Below are positions 6,347 to 14,178 of a stretch of 22,792 nucleotides of DNA, one piece after another. Position numbers and translations under genes: made by a program. Position 1 is the stretch's first letter; the number at the start of each line of letters is the position of its first letter. Under the pieces are notes generated by a model that saw only the letters and a list, made by a program, of their open reading frames with translations, was not told the origin of the DNA and ran no database searches. Source of the stretch: Acholeplasmatales bacterium (GTDB taxonomy: Bacteria > Bacillota_I > Bacilli_A > Acholeplasmatales > Anaeroplasmataceae); the NCBI GenBank assembly GCA_024690445.1, contig JAILPD010000097.1, positions 1 through 22,792 on the forward strand, written 5' to 3'.

Positions 6347-8014
6347 ATGAAATTTAAAAAAATATTATTAGGTTTAACTGCCGCTAGTGCTTTTACATTA
6401 GTGTTAACTTCATGTGATGAAGCCAATCCTGCAAGTGGCGAATCAGAAGATCAAGTTGTTGATCAATCTTTATTAGCTGATACAACACTATATTGCGTTG
6501 GTGATTCAACAATGTGTAACTACCCTAAATTGGATAATTATTATTATCCTAGATATGGTTATGCTACACAGCTAGGAAATTATTTTATCGATAAAGTAAC
6601 AGTTAATAATTTAGCATTATCAGGAAGAAGTTCATACTCATTCCTAAGTGAGGCTGAATACAATACACTAAAAACAAGCATCAAGGCTGATGATTACTTG
6701 TTAATCGGTTGGGGTCATAACGATGAGAAAGAAGGTACTGCTACTTTTAGAAATGCGAAGTATGATTCAATAGACGCAGCTATAGCTGATACTAATTCTT
6801 TCCAATACTCTTTATATAACAATTACATTAAAGTGGCTCAAGATGCTGGAGCAAGACCAATTCTAGCAACACCAATCGTAAGAGCAGACTCTAAAGGAAA
6901 TTATTCTGCTGATAAAGCTCACATAACTTCTACAGGAGATTATAGACAAGCAATTATTGATGTAGCAACAAAATATAATGTTCCTGTTGTTGACTTAACA
7001 ACTATTACTAAAGATGAATATACTACTATAGGTTATGATGAAGCCATTAAGTATCATGCTATCAAAGCAGGAACAGATGAAACATCTGGAAATGATCCTA
7101 AGTGGACAGCAGTTGATACAACTCATATTAACTATTATGGTGCTAATTTTGTATCTTATTCATTTGCAAAGGCCTTAAAAGAAACATCTTCTCCATTAAA
7201 GGACTATGTTAAAAATGATATTACTAAGCCAACTGAATCTATTTTAACAAAATATGCTGATTACAAATGGGAACCTTATTCTTCTCCAAATTTAAGTTCA
7301 TATAGTCCTGCTAGTAACTTAACAACAACTACTTCAGGCTGGTATGGAACTGCATTTGGTTCACTAGGTGGTGATCCAACTGTAGAAGGTAATGGTTATC
7401 ATGCATGTGAAATATCATCTGGCGTATTTAAAGTTGGACAAGGCCATTCAACAGGTAAAACTACATACAAAGGTAAAATAGCTTCATCTGAAGAAGGAAG
7501 AGCTATAGTGTTTAAACAAATAGCATATAATCAAAACTTTACACTAACAGCTGATGCCGAAATATTATCATATGATGGTAATAACACTCAAGGTGGATTC
7601 GGTTTAACATTGTTAGATGCATGTTGGTTAAATAAGAATGACACAACAATATTAACAAATAGTGTAAATGCATCAGTAATAGCTACTTCTGAAACTGCAT
7701 CAGCAATTAACTATTGTAGAGATGGTATTGATAATACTGGATATAAGCAATCAGGAGATAAAGCAAACGTAGGTTTATCAGATGGATTAAAAGCTTCATT
7801 TGAAATAAAGCGTGAAGGTCAAACTGTATACGTTACAACAAAGGTTTACTCATCAGATACATCATTCACTGAATACAAGTCTACATATACTGATTTCGAT
7901 TTTATAGCAAAAGATAACAACTACATGTATGTAGGTATGTTTGGAACTCGTGGAACAATTGCACAGTTCACAAACGTTGTTTATACAGATGACGGAACAT
8001 CAGTAGATGCTTAA
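6347..8014 (+). CDS. secreted lipoprotein SGNH esterase, rhamnogalacturonan acetylesterase-like
   Basis: 555 residues from the ATG at 6347, which has AAGGAGG five bases upstream; an ATG at 6296 would put 17 polar residues before the signal peptide. Residues 1-23 are a lipoprotein signal peptide with lipobox LTSC (Cys23). The SGNH hydrolase domain (45-285) has GDST (52-55), LSGRSS (91-96), GWGHND (121-126) and DTTH (257-260): catalytic Ser54, Asp257 and His260, oxyanion residues Gly93 and Asn125. This layout matches rhamnogalacturonan acetylesterases, which remove acetyl groups from pectin. Residues 305-555 form a second, unrecognised module (from YSSPNLSSY and WYGTAFGSL to FGTRGTIAQFTNV), probably beta-rich and possibly carbohydrate-binding. 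A signal-less paralogue with the same two modules lies at 15036-16487. The promoter region has a cre-like operator. The exact ester substrate is inferred. Confidence 0.88.
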   Translation: MKFKKILLGLTAASAFTLVLTSCDEANPASGESEDQVVDQSLLADTTLYCVGDSTMCNYPKLDNYYYPRYGYATQLGNYFIDKVTVNNLALSGRSSYSFLSEAEYNTLKTSIKADDYLLIGWGHNDEKEGTATFRNAKYDSIDAAIADTNSFQYSLYNNYIKVAQDAGARPILATPIVRADSKGNYSADKAHITSTGDYRQAIIDVATKYNVPVVDLTTITKDEYTTIGYDEAIKYHAIKAGTDETSGNDPKWTAVDTTHINYYGANFVSYSFAKALKETSSPLKDYVKNDITKPTESILTKYADYKWEPYSSPNLSSYSPASNLTTTTSGWYGTAFGSLGGDPTVEGNGYHACEISSGVFKVGQGHSTGKTTYKGKIASSEEGRAIVFKQIAYNQNFTLTADAEILSYDGNNTQGGFGLTLLDACWLNKNDTTILTNSVNASVIATSETASAINYCRDGIDNTGYKQSGDKANVGLSDGLKASFEIKREGQTVYVTTKVYSSDTSFTEYKSTYTDFDFIAKDNNYMYVGMFGTRGTIAQFTNVVYTDDGTSVDA

Positions 8015-8025
8015 TTTGTATGAAT

Positions 8026-8059
8026 TCCCACTCTGACCCCCAGAGTGGGAGTCCTTTTT
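8026..8059 (+). terminator. intrinsic terminator of the SGNH lipoprotein gene
   Basis: Ten-base-pair GC-rich stem TCCCACTCTG / CAGAGTGGGA with loop ACCCC, then GTCC and five T. Confidence 0.85.
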
Positions 8060-8075
8060 CCCAAAATATAAGCAT

Positions 8076-8111
8076 TAAAAAATGGATTGGTTTCCCAATC
8101 CATTATTTTTT
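8076..8111. terminator. bidirectional terminator, mainly for the TIR-like gene
   Basis: Ten-base-pair stem AATGGATTGG / CCAATCCATT with a four-base loop (8081-8104) and T runs on both strands. On the minus strand it ends the TIR-like gene; on the plus strand it would back up the terminator at 8026-8059. Confidence 0.85.
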
Positions 8112-9247
8112 TATTCAGCGCTCTTTGTTGTATCTGGTGCTGCAGGCTTTGCAACAGGCTTAGCTTGTGCTGTAGCTGTAGGCTTCTTAATTGTAGTACC
8201 ACCTTGACGGCTCTTTCTTTCTTCATATAATTGACGAATACGCTTAATGTTTCTAATACATTCAGCTGCTCTAGGACCATCACCGATTGCCTTATAATAT
8301 TGAAGTGCTGCTGCATAGTTCTTTCTCTTTAATAATCTATCAGCTGCGATTTTTAACTTTTCTCTTGCTCTTTCCTTAGATGCATCAGAAGTATATCTTT
8401 CACTTAATACCTTACAATAAATGTCATATCCTTCTTTTGTCTTTCTCATCTTAGAATCATATGCCCAAGAAGATTCATATAAGTAACCTAGATTATATAA
8501 TGCATCTGGATTTCTTAATGCGATTGCTTGCTTTAAATATCTTTCTGCGAATTCAAGGTTCTTAGTTTGAGTATATAAGTAACCTAAGTTGTTACAAATT
8601 AAGCCTTGAGAATCTTCATCTGTAGATCCGAAGATCTTAACTTCACCCTTGTTATTCTGTTCAGAAATAGGTAAACAAATTGAATAATAGTTAATTGCCT
8701 TATCACAATCCATGATTGTTTGATATGCATCAGCAATTCTTTCCTTAACTTCTGTATCATGAATTCTAAATACTTTTAATAATAAGCATAGAGACCATAC
8801 ATATTCTTCGTTCTGGAATAATTGGAATGCAATCTTTCTATACTTCTTTCTGTTGAATGCATTTACTTTAACCTTCATATAACCACCAACGATGATTGAA
8901 CATACGTCGTTAGCTAATGCTTCAATTGGATATCCTTCAACTAATTCAATTTCATTGATTGGATACTTGTTTTGGTAAGTTTCCTTTGCAGAATAACATG
9001 CAATGATTTGGCAACGATTATTAGCCTTTACAATTTCATGTAAGTAATCTCTATAATCGAATGCTTCTGAAATATGAAGAATGATTAAACCTGCCGAATT
9101 CTTAATATCGCTAAGAATTTCTTTATTCTTTCCTTCTGTCTTTTCAAATAGATGAACTTCAACATGCTTTTGGTCTAATACTTCTGCGACGTAATTTGCA
9201 TTTTCTTCATCATCTGGTAAATAAACTAGAGTTACATAATTTTTCAT
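8111..9247 (-). CDS. TIR-like domain protein with TPR/Sel1-type repeats
   Basis: 378 residues, no signal peptide or membrane segment. Residues 3-120 follow the alternating pattern of a TIR domain: strand VTLVYLPDD, helix ENANYVAEVLDQ, strand VEVHLFE, helix ILSDIKNSAG, strand LIILHIS, then DYRDYLHEIVKA, where Glu71 would sit at the catalytic glutamate of NAD-cleaving TIRs. Residues 130-335 are helical repeats. The clearest pair is ICNNLGYLYTQTKNLEFAE and DALYNLGYLYES, typical of TPR/Sel1 units. Residues 348-378 are a Lys/Ala/Pro/Thr tail. The ATG at 9247 has TAGGAGG. It is a single-gene unit with its own promoter and terminator. TIR assignment rests on secondary-structure pattern only; another Rossmann-like signalling fold is possible. 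Role unknown; bacterial TIR-repeat proteins include defence and NADase effectors. Confidence 0.7.
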   Translation of the reverse strand: MKNYVTLVYLPDDEENANYVAEVLDQKHVEVHLFEKTEGKNKEILSDIKNSAGLIILHISEAFDYRDYLHEIVKANNRCQIIACYSAKETYQNKYPINEIELVEGYPIEALANDVCSIIVGGYMKVKVNAFNRKKYRKIAFQLFQNEEYVWSLCLLLKVFRIHDTEVKERIADAYQTIMDCDKAINYYSICLPISEQNNKGEVKIFGSTDEDSQGLICNNLGYLYTQTKNLEFAERYLKQAIALRNPDALYNLGYLYESSWAYDSKMRKTKEGYDIYCKVLSERYTSDASKERAREKLKIAADRLLKRKNYAAALQYYKAIGDGPRAAECIRNIKRIRQLYEERKSRQGGTTIKKPTATAQAKPVAKPAAPDTTKSAE

Positions 9248-9304
9248 ATAAATTCCTCCTACTACTATTAGGTTAAATTTTTATATAGCGAACTGCTTTA
9301 TTAG

Positions 9305-9334
9305 ATTATAGCACAAGCTATGCAATTTTTTCAA
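9305..9334 (-). promoter_or_regulatory. promoter of the TIR-like gene
   Basis: Minus strand TTGAAA (9329-9334), 18-base spacer, extended -10 TGCTATAAT with TATAAT at 9305-9310. Predicts a leader of about 50 bases, longer than most in the window; no secondary structure stood out in it. Confidence 0.75.
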
Positions 9335-9351
9335 TGAATTTTATAACAAAT

Positions 9352-10155
9352 TTAAGATAAGTGTGCAGTTTTTTGTTGCTTTTCTTTGATTTTTTTTATG
9401 ATAAAAATTATAAAATCAGGTACTAATTCAACAATGACAACTAAAAATATCAAAATTAAAGCATAAGCATAAATTTCTTGATATTCAACTAATATCTTTG
9501 AATTAAAAATAGCTGTACCCATTGTATTTCTTACACCTGAAATAAATTCAGTAGTAACAATCATCTTAATTCCAAGTCCAATAGCTGTAACTAATGCTTG
9601 CTTTAAATATCCTGATATTAAAGGTAAGTGTACATTGAATATTACCTTTAAATTTAATTTACTATTTAATCTCCAAACATCATTATATGGAGCTTCTATT
9701 CTTCTTATGCCTTCACTTACTGCCTCATATAAAATCGGAATTAAAGCAATAGTTGTGGATACAACTGGAACATATCTATAATTATCATTTGGAACAGTCA
9801 ACATGATTATTACGATAATAATAACCATTGGCATACTTCTAAAAATAATCATGAAAGGTTTTAATAATCCTTTAGAAACATCATTAAATCCACTTAATAT
9901 TCCAAAGCCTAATCCCAAAATAGATGATAACAATAATGCGATAATAAAATCCAATAATGTTATACCGATATATTTATATGTACTACCTTTTGCAAGCAAA
10001 CTGAAAAAAGTATCAGTTATTTCAAATACAGAAGGGAATACAATAGAATTATCTTTAATAATACCAATTAAGGAAATTATTATTACAAATATTAATATTC
10101 CTGCAACAAATAATATTAAGTTTTTAATCTTTTTACTTGTTGTAGTAGAAATCAT
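9352..10155 (-). CDS. ABC transporter permease, NitT/TauT (SsuC/ThiX-like) family
   Basis: 267-residue inner-membrane protein with about six membrane segments and the permease coupling loop around EAVSEGIRRIEAPYNDVW, followed by LPLISGYLKQAL and GLGIKMIVTTEFI. This is the architecture of SsuC/TauC/ThiX importers of sulfonates, thiamine precursors or similar small molecules. ATG at 10155 is chosen because GGAGGTG lies at usable distance; the alternative ATG at 10176 is inside that ribosome binding site. The start overlaps the end of the binding-protein gene by 23 bases, so translation is probably coupled. The ATPase needed to drive transport is not in the window. Confidence 0.88.
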   Translation of the reverse strand: MISTTTSKKIKNLILFVAGILIFVIIISLIGIIKDNSIVFPSVFEITDTFFSLLAKGSTYKYIGITLLDFIIALLLSSILGLGFGILSGFNDVSKGLLKPFMIIFRSMPMVIIIVIIMLTVPNDNYRYVPVVSTTIALIPILYEAVSEGIRRIEAPYNDVWRLNSKLNLKVIFNVHLPLISGYLKQALVTAIGLGIKMIVTTEFISGVRNTMGTAIFNSKILVEYQEIYAYALILIFLVVIVELVPDFIIFIIKKIKEKQQKTAHLS

Positions 10156-11065
10156 CAGAAGGTACTGCACCTCCAAATTTACTTAAATCAATATTTGCAG
10201 TCTTTTCAACTGCTGATTTAGAATCAGCTGCACTCTTAAATTTAATATTACACTTAGGTAATGCTTGCTTTAATACAGGTAAAGCTGTAGGTAATCCTGT
10301 ATTATTTAATTCAATAATTGTATTAGCAACGCCTTCTAAGTCATCTCTTATAGCATCACACGAATTACTTACATTATTGATAAAATTATCAACTAAAGCT
10401 TTATGACTATCAATTGTATCTTGCTTTACAAATAAACCTGCTTGAGTGTATTCAGCATCAGAAATTTCACTATACATTTCTGAAATAGAAAATGAAGTAA
10501 CATTCTTACCTTCTTGCTTTAACTTAGTTGATATAGCAGTTAATGCAGGTTCTGCAGTCATAACAATTGCATTAGCATCATCATGTAATAAATTCTTAGT
10601 TTCCTCAGCAGTTGTATTATATTCATATGTTGGTACAATTTGATTTTCAGCTAATACATATTTAGCTAAAGATGAATTAATTGTAGTTTCACCAAATAAT
10701 ACAATATTCTTTCCTGCTAAATCATTAATAGATGAAATATCTGCTCTTTGAGTAGCAAAATATAAATTACCCCACGTTACTACTGCGGCTAATTTATAAT
10801 TTGATTTACCATTCTTATATAGCATAGCACCAGCATTTACTGGAGCTACGATAAAATCATTTTCTTTTGATGTAAATTGTTCTGAAATATTATTAGCGTT
10901 AATAAATGAATAATTTTCATTTTTCTCTTTTGCAATAAAAGCTAAAGATGCTGCTGGTGCTCCTTGTGGGGCAACAACAGATAATTTATATTCTTCCTCT
11001 CCACATGCAGTTAGTGTAAAAATAAGGCCTGCACCTAAGGCCGCAATCAAACTAAACTTTTTCAT
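10133..11065 (-). CDS. ABC transporter substrate-binding lipoprotein, NitT/TauT type
   Basis: 310 residues from the ATG at 11065, which has GAGGAG upstream; a TTG at 11074 is too close to that site. Residues 1-21 are a lipoprotein signal peptide with lipobox LTAC (Cys21). The mature part is a two-lobe periplasmic-binding fold: KLSVVAPQGAPAASLAFIA near the start, FIVAPVNAGAMLY, then SINDLAGKNIVLFGE, typical of SsuA/ThiY-like proteins. Anchored to the outer face of the membrane, it should deliver substrate to the overlapping permease. The substrate cannot be read from the sequence. First gene of a two-gene operon, divergent from the SpoU methyltransferase gene. Confidence 0.9.
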   Translation of the reverse strand: MKKFSLIAALGAGLIFTLTACGEEEYKLSVVAPQGAPAASLAFIAKEKNENYSFINANNISEQFTSKENDFIVAPVNAGAMLYKNGKSNYKLAAVVTWGNLYFATQRADISSINDLAGKNIVLFGETTINSSLAKYVLAENQIVPTYEYNTTAEETKNLLHDDANAIVMTAEPALTAISTKLKQEGKNVTSFSISEMYSEISDAEYTQAGLFVKQDTIDSHKALVDNFINNVSNSCDAIRDDLEGVANTIIELNNTGLPTALPVLKQALPKCNIKFKSAADSKSAVEKTANIDLSKFGGAVPSDDFYYNK

Positions 11066-11095
11066 ATAATCCAATTCTCCTCATATACAATAAAT

Positions 11096-11101
11096 ATTAT
11101 A
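11096..11101 (-). promoter_or_regulatory. -10 element of the ABC transporter operon
   Basis: Minus-strand TATAAT preceded by AATGTTG; the -35 region is poor (TTTAAA-like at a short spacing). Start site predicted near 11089, ahead of GAGGAG at 11077-11082. Confidence 0.5.
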
Positions 11102-11139
11102 CAACATTATGAGCGATTTAAAATAGGATTTTATTATGC

Positions 11140-11145
11140 TATAAT
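11140..11145 (+). promoter_or_regulatory. extended -10 promoter of the SpoU methyltransferase gene
   Basis: TGCTATAAT with TATAAT at 11140-11145; weak -35 TTTAAA at 11117-11122 (17-base spacer). The leader would be only about ten bases, carrying GGTGG just before the ATG at 11162. Confidence 0.65.
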
Positions 11146-11161
11146 AAAAAATGGTGGTAAT

Positions 11162-11944
11162 ATGGAAAGAATATCTAGGTCACATGATAAATTTAAGTTA
11201 ATGAAGGATATGATTAAAACAAATCATTATCCAAATCTAACAGTCACAGATGATTTAGAGGTATTAAAGATTGCAGTAAATAATAATTTAAAAATTGAAT
11301 TATTATTCTATTCTTTTGATCTAGAATACCAAGATGAAACTAAAAAGCTATTAAATGAATTAATAAAGAATTCTAAAGAAGTTTATGAAATATCTAAATC
11401 TAGCTATGATTCAATAAAGCTTAAAGAAAATCATGCCGGAATAATCGGTGCTATTCAATTAAAAGAATATAATTATAATGCTTTTAAAGATAAAGAATTC
11501 CTTATGGTATTAGATCATTTAGAAATACCAGGTAATATAGGAACTATTTATAGAACATTAGATTCTATTAATTGTGATGGTGTATTATTAGTAGATTCTA
11601 TTTCTAAAATAAATAATGAAAAAATTACATCCTCTTCTCGTGGATGTAATCTAATAATTCCAACAATATCTGATACATATCAAAATGTATTAAAATACCT
11701 TTTAGATAATGATTATGAAATATTCTTAGGAGAGCCAAAGCTTGGCTTAAATTATCAAGAGTATAATTATAAAGGTAAAATCGCAATAGTTGTAGGAAAT
11801 GAAAGATTTGGAATAAATAATGATTGGTATAACCATAAATCAACTAAAGTATTTATTCCAATGGAAGGCTCACAAAATTCACTTAATGTTAGTGTTGCCG
11901 CATCTATTCTAGCATATGAGGCATATATGAAAAGAAAGGCTTAA
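11162..11944 (+). CDS. SpoU/TrmH-family (SPOUT) RNA 2'-O-methyltransferase
   Basis: 260 residues. The N-terminal part (1-100) is the substrate-binding domain of 23S rRNA methyltransferases. The SPOUT knot domain carries the three family motifs: motif 1 IPGNIGTIYRT (122-132), motif 2 IVVGNERFGI (209-218) and motif 3 IPMEGSQNSLNVSVAASI (232-249). Such enzymes transfer a methyl group from S-adenosylmethionine to a ribose 2'-OH in rRNA or tRNA. The nucleotide modified is not predictable. Asn125 and Arg131 of motif 1 are present, so it should be active. Single-gene unit with an extended -10 promoter; it shares a bidirectional terminator with the convergent glycosyltransferase gene. Confidence 0.92.
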   Translation: MERISRSHDKFKLMKDMIKTNHYPNLTVTDDLEVLKIAVNNNLKIELLFYSFDLEYQDETKKLLNELIKNSKEVYEISKSSYDSIKLKENHAGIIGAIQLKEYNYNAFKDKEFLMVLDHLEIPGNIGTIYRTLDSINCDGVLLVDSISKINNEKITSSSRGCNLIIPTISDTYQNVLKYLLDNDYEIFLGEPKLGLNYQEYNYKGKIAIVVGNERFGINNDWYNHKSTKVFIPMEGSQNSLNVSVAASILAYEAYMKRKA

Positions 11945-11963
11945 ATCAATTAAGCCTTTTTTT
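11935..11963. terminator. bidirectional terminator shared by convergent genes
   Basis: Ten-base-pair stem AAAGGCTTAA / TTAAGCCTTT with loop ATCAA and a T run on the plus strand. The stop codons of both converging genes are inside the stem (11942-11944 plus, 11950-11952 minus), so both proteins end in Lys-Ala from the same palindromic bases. Confidence 0.9.
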
Positions 11964-12960
11964 CACTATAAACCATTTCATATATATCTTTTAATTGCTT
12001 ACCAACCTTTTCTAAGGTTCTCTCTTCTACTACCTTATAAGCATTATCCTTAAAAGATGTCATATCATTATTAAATACATAATTTAATTTTTCGATGAAT
12101 TCATCATTTGTCTTACCCTTTAATACATCCTTACCATCAGTAAGCCAATCACTAAATACAGGGATATCTCTTACTATTACAGGAAGTCTTGATGCTAAAG
12201 CCTCTAATACTGCAATACCTTCATTTTCCTCATGAGATAAGAATAAGAAACAATCAGCTTTATGGAATGCTCCTCTTAATACCTTAATATCTACATATCC
12301 AGGCATTATTACATTCTTTGGTCTTTTCTTAATTGCTCTTTTAATCTTTCCTTCTGTTAAAGCAGGAGCTAAATGACCAAACCAAATAAATTCAACTTGA
12401 GGCATTTCCTCTGCAATCTTAAAGAAATCTCTAATACCTTTTCTTTCAAAATATAAACCGGCACAAATAACTATTTTTTTATCTTTAATGTTAAAGAATT
12501 CATCAAATGCTTTAACATCATCTTCATTATATTTATAATCCTCAAGCTTAATACCATTTGATACAGCATATACAGGACATTTAACACCCTTATAATTCTC
12601 AATTAATCCTTTAGAATAATATGTAGGTGTAATAATAACATCTGCGTGTCTATACATTCTTAAAATTAAGTGATTAAAAATAGGGGCAATTAATCTCCAA
12701 CATTTAAAAGAATATCTAAAATCTTCTACTGTTGAATGACCATGAACTATTACTTTCTTGCCCTTTTTATGTAGTTTTTTTAATAATCTATATGATTCAA
12801 AAAATAAAGTATTGATATGAGCAAAATCATAAGTATCATTAGAATCTAATGTAAATTCAACATTATTAAGCTCTAATGCCTTCATCTGATGAGTCATAGC
12901 ACGTCCAATACCAGACTGTTTTAAGCTATTTTGTTTTTCAAAAAATAATAAATTTTTCAT
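11950..12960 (-). CDS. GT4 glycosyltransferase resembling diglucosyl-diacylglycerol synthase (alDGS/CpoA)
   Basis: 336 residues from the ATG at 12960 with GAGGTG six bases upstream; a GTG nine bases earlier overlaps that site. The sequence follows the pattern I associate with Acholeplasma alDGS and pneumococcal CpoA: SGIGRAMTHQMKALE (16-30), HGHSTVEDFRYSF (73-85), ITPTYYSKGLIENY (110-123), GLYFERKGIRDF (168-179), and the GT4 catalytic EX7E motif in EENEGIAVLEALASR (244-258, Glu245 and Glu253). These membrane-surface enzymes add a second glucose to monoglucosyl-diacylglycerol, setting bilayer charge and curvature. The expected partner monoglucosyl enzyme is not in the window. Specificity is inferred from recalled homologues. 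It has its own promoter at 12993-12998. Confidence 0.85.
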   Translation of the reverse strand: MKNLLFFEKQNSLKQSGIGRAMTHQMKALELNNVEFTLDSNDTYDFAHINTLFFESYRLLKKLHKKGKKVIVHGHSTVEDFRYSFKCWRLIAPIFNHLILRMYRHADVIITPTYYSKGLIENYKGVKCPVYAVSNGIKLEDYKYNEDDVKAFDEFFNIKDKKIVICAGLYFERKGIRDFFKIAEEMPQVEFIWFGHLAPALTEGKIKRAIKKRPKNVIMPGYVDIKVLRGAFHKADCFLFLSHEENEGIAVLEALASRLPVIVRDIPVFSDWLTDGKDVLKGKTNDEFIEKLNYVFNNDMTSFKDNAYKVVEERTLEKVGKQLKDIYEMVYSEKKA

Positions 12961-12992
12961 AAAAAACACCTCAAAATTAAAAATACAAAGAC

Positions 12993-12998
12993 ATTATA
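12993..12998 (-). promoter_or_regulatory. extended -10 promoter of the glycosyltransferase gene
   Basis: Minus strand TGATATAAT (TATAAT at 12993-12998), no clear -35. It lies just past the stop of the aminotransferase gene; no terminator was seen between them, so read-through from the operon upstream is possible. Confidence 0.6.
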
Positions 12999-13009
12999 TC
13001 ATAGTTTCC

Positions 13010-14176
13010 CTATTTTTTATCTTCCCATAATTTAATTCCAGTACTTAATCTATTTAAACCATCAATGACATTTGCCATAGATGTCGCTAAATTGATTCTT
13101 AAAAAGCCTTCTCCAGCCTCTCCATATTCAGCTCCATCAGATACATAAAGACCAGTTTTTTCTCTAATATAATCTCTAAATTTTAAAGAATCATTAGAAT
13201 AATAACTAATATTAATCCAAGCTAGGTAAGTAGCTTCTCTTTTTACTAATTTAAGATTAGGTAAATTCTTTTTTAAATAATCTTCTAAATAATTAAAATT
13301 ATTATCGATATATAAATTTAATTCATCTAACCATCTATCTCCATTATTTAAAGCACTAATAGTTGCTTCAAAACAAAAGAAATTTCCTTCTGCACATTCA
13401 GAGGTATTTAAATCTCTATCAAATTTCTTTAATATTTCTTGATTAGAAGATAAAGCTACTGATGCTTGAATACCTGCCATATTAAAGCATTTAGTGGCAG
13501 ATATTAATGATAATGAGATGTTTCTTGCAATATCAGATACAGAATAAAAAGGAATATATGATTTACCACTTTTTACAATATCTGCATGTATTTCATCAGA
13601 TACAATAATTATATTATTTTCGTTTGCTATTTTAGCAACCTTATCCATTTCATCCTTAGTCCAAATTCTTCCAACTGGATTTCCTGGATTACAAAATATT
13701 AGCATTGTATTCTTTTCATCTTTAGCAATTTTATTAAATAAATCATAATCTATTTCATATGTATCATTTTTATATATTAAAGGACACTCAATAATTCTTC
13801 TTTTATTATTTCTAATAGAGTTAAAGAATATATTGTAAACTGGTGTAAAAATAATTACACCATCACCTTCCTTAGTTAATGCTCTTACACTAGATGAAAG
13901 AGATGGAACAACACCAGTTGAAAAGACCATTTCATCTCTTTGAAATGAAACATTATGTCTTCTTTTCCAAAATGAAATAAAGGCTTCATAATATTCCTCT
14001 GGTGTATATGAATAGCCAAAGGCATTAATCTCTAATCTTTTTTTAATTGCTAAGCTTACCTCGGGTAAGCAATTAAAATCCATATCAGCCACCCACATTG
14101 GAAGCTCATTATCCCTAACATCCCATTTATATGAATATGTATTTCTTCTTTTGGCAACATCATCAAAATTATACAT
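13010..14176 (-). CDS. MalY/PatB-family PLP-dependent aminotransferase / cystathionine beta-lyase
   Basis: 388 residues, fold-type I PLP enzyme. The N-terminus holds the MalY/PatB signature ELPMWVADMDF (24-34). NPGNPVGR (163-170), SDEIHAD (193-199) and SATKCFNMAG (226-235) follow, with Lys229 as the PLP-binding lysine, and a C-terminal FLRINLA supplies the carboxylate-binding Arg. MalY/PatB enzymes cleave C-S bonds in cystathionine and related compounds; some mainly transaminate or act as regulators. Third gene of the operon that starts at 16487: its ATG at 14176 is two bases from the DUF3737 stop codon, and its ribosome binding site lies within that gene's end. Why it is paired with a beta-helix protein is unknown. 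Confidence 0.92.
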   Translation of the reverse strand: MYNFDDVAKRRNTYSYKWDVRDNELPMWVADMDFNCLPEVSLAIKKRLEINAFGYSYTPEEYYEAFISFWKRRHNVSFQRDEMVFSTGVVPSLSSSVRALTKEGDGVIIFTPVYNIFFNSIRNNKRRIIECPLIYKNDTYEIDYDLFNKIAKDEKNTMLIFCNPGNPVGRIWTKDEMDKVAKIANENNIIIVSDEIHADIVKSGKSYIPFYSVSDIARNISLSLISATKCFNMAGIQASVALSSNQEILKKFDRDLNTSECAEGNFFCFEATISALNNGDRWLDELNLYIDNNFNYLEDYLKKNLPNLKLVKREATYLAWINISYYSNDSLKFRDYIREKTGLYVSDGAEYGEAGEGFLRINLATSMANVIDGLNRLSTGIKLWEDKK

Positions 14177-14178
14177 TA

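Noticed and set aside
9311..9330. Hairpin GCACA / TATGC with T run on the plus strand
   Set aside because: Five weak pairs and no plus-strand gene upstream; it overlaps the promoter of the TIR-like gene.
9803..10186. Plus-strand 127-residue open frame opposite the permease
   Set aside because: Low-complexity Ile/Asn product without a ribosome binding site, antisense to a clear permease gene.
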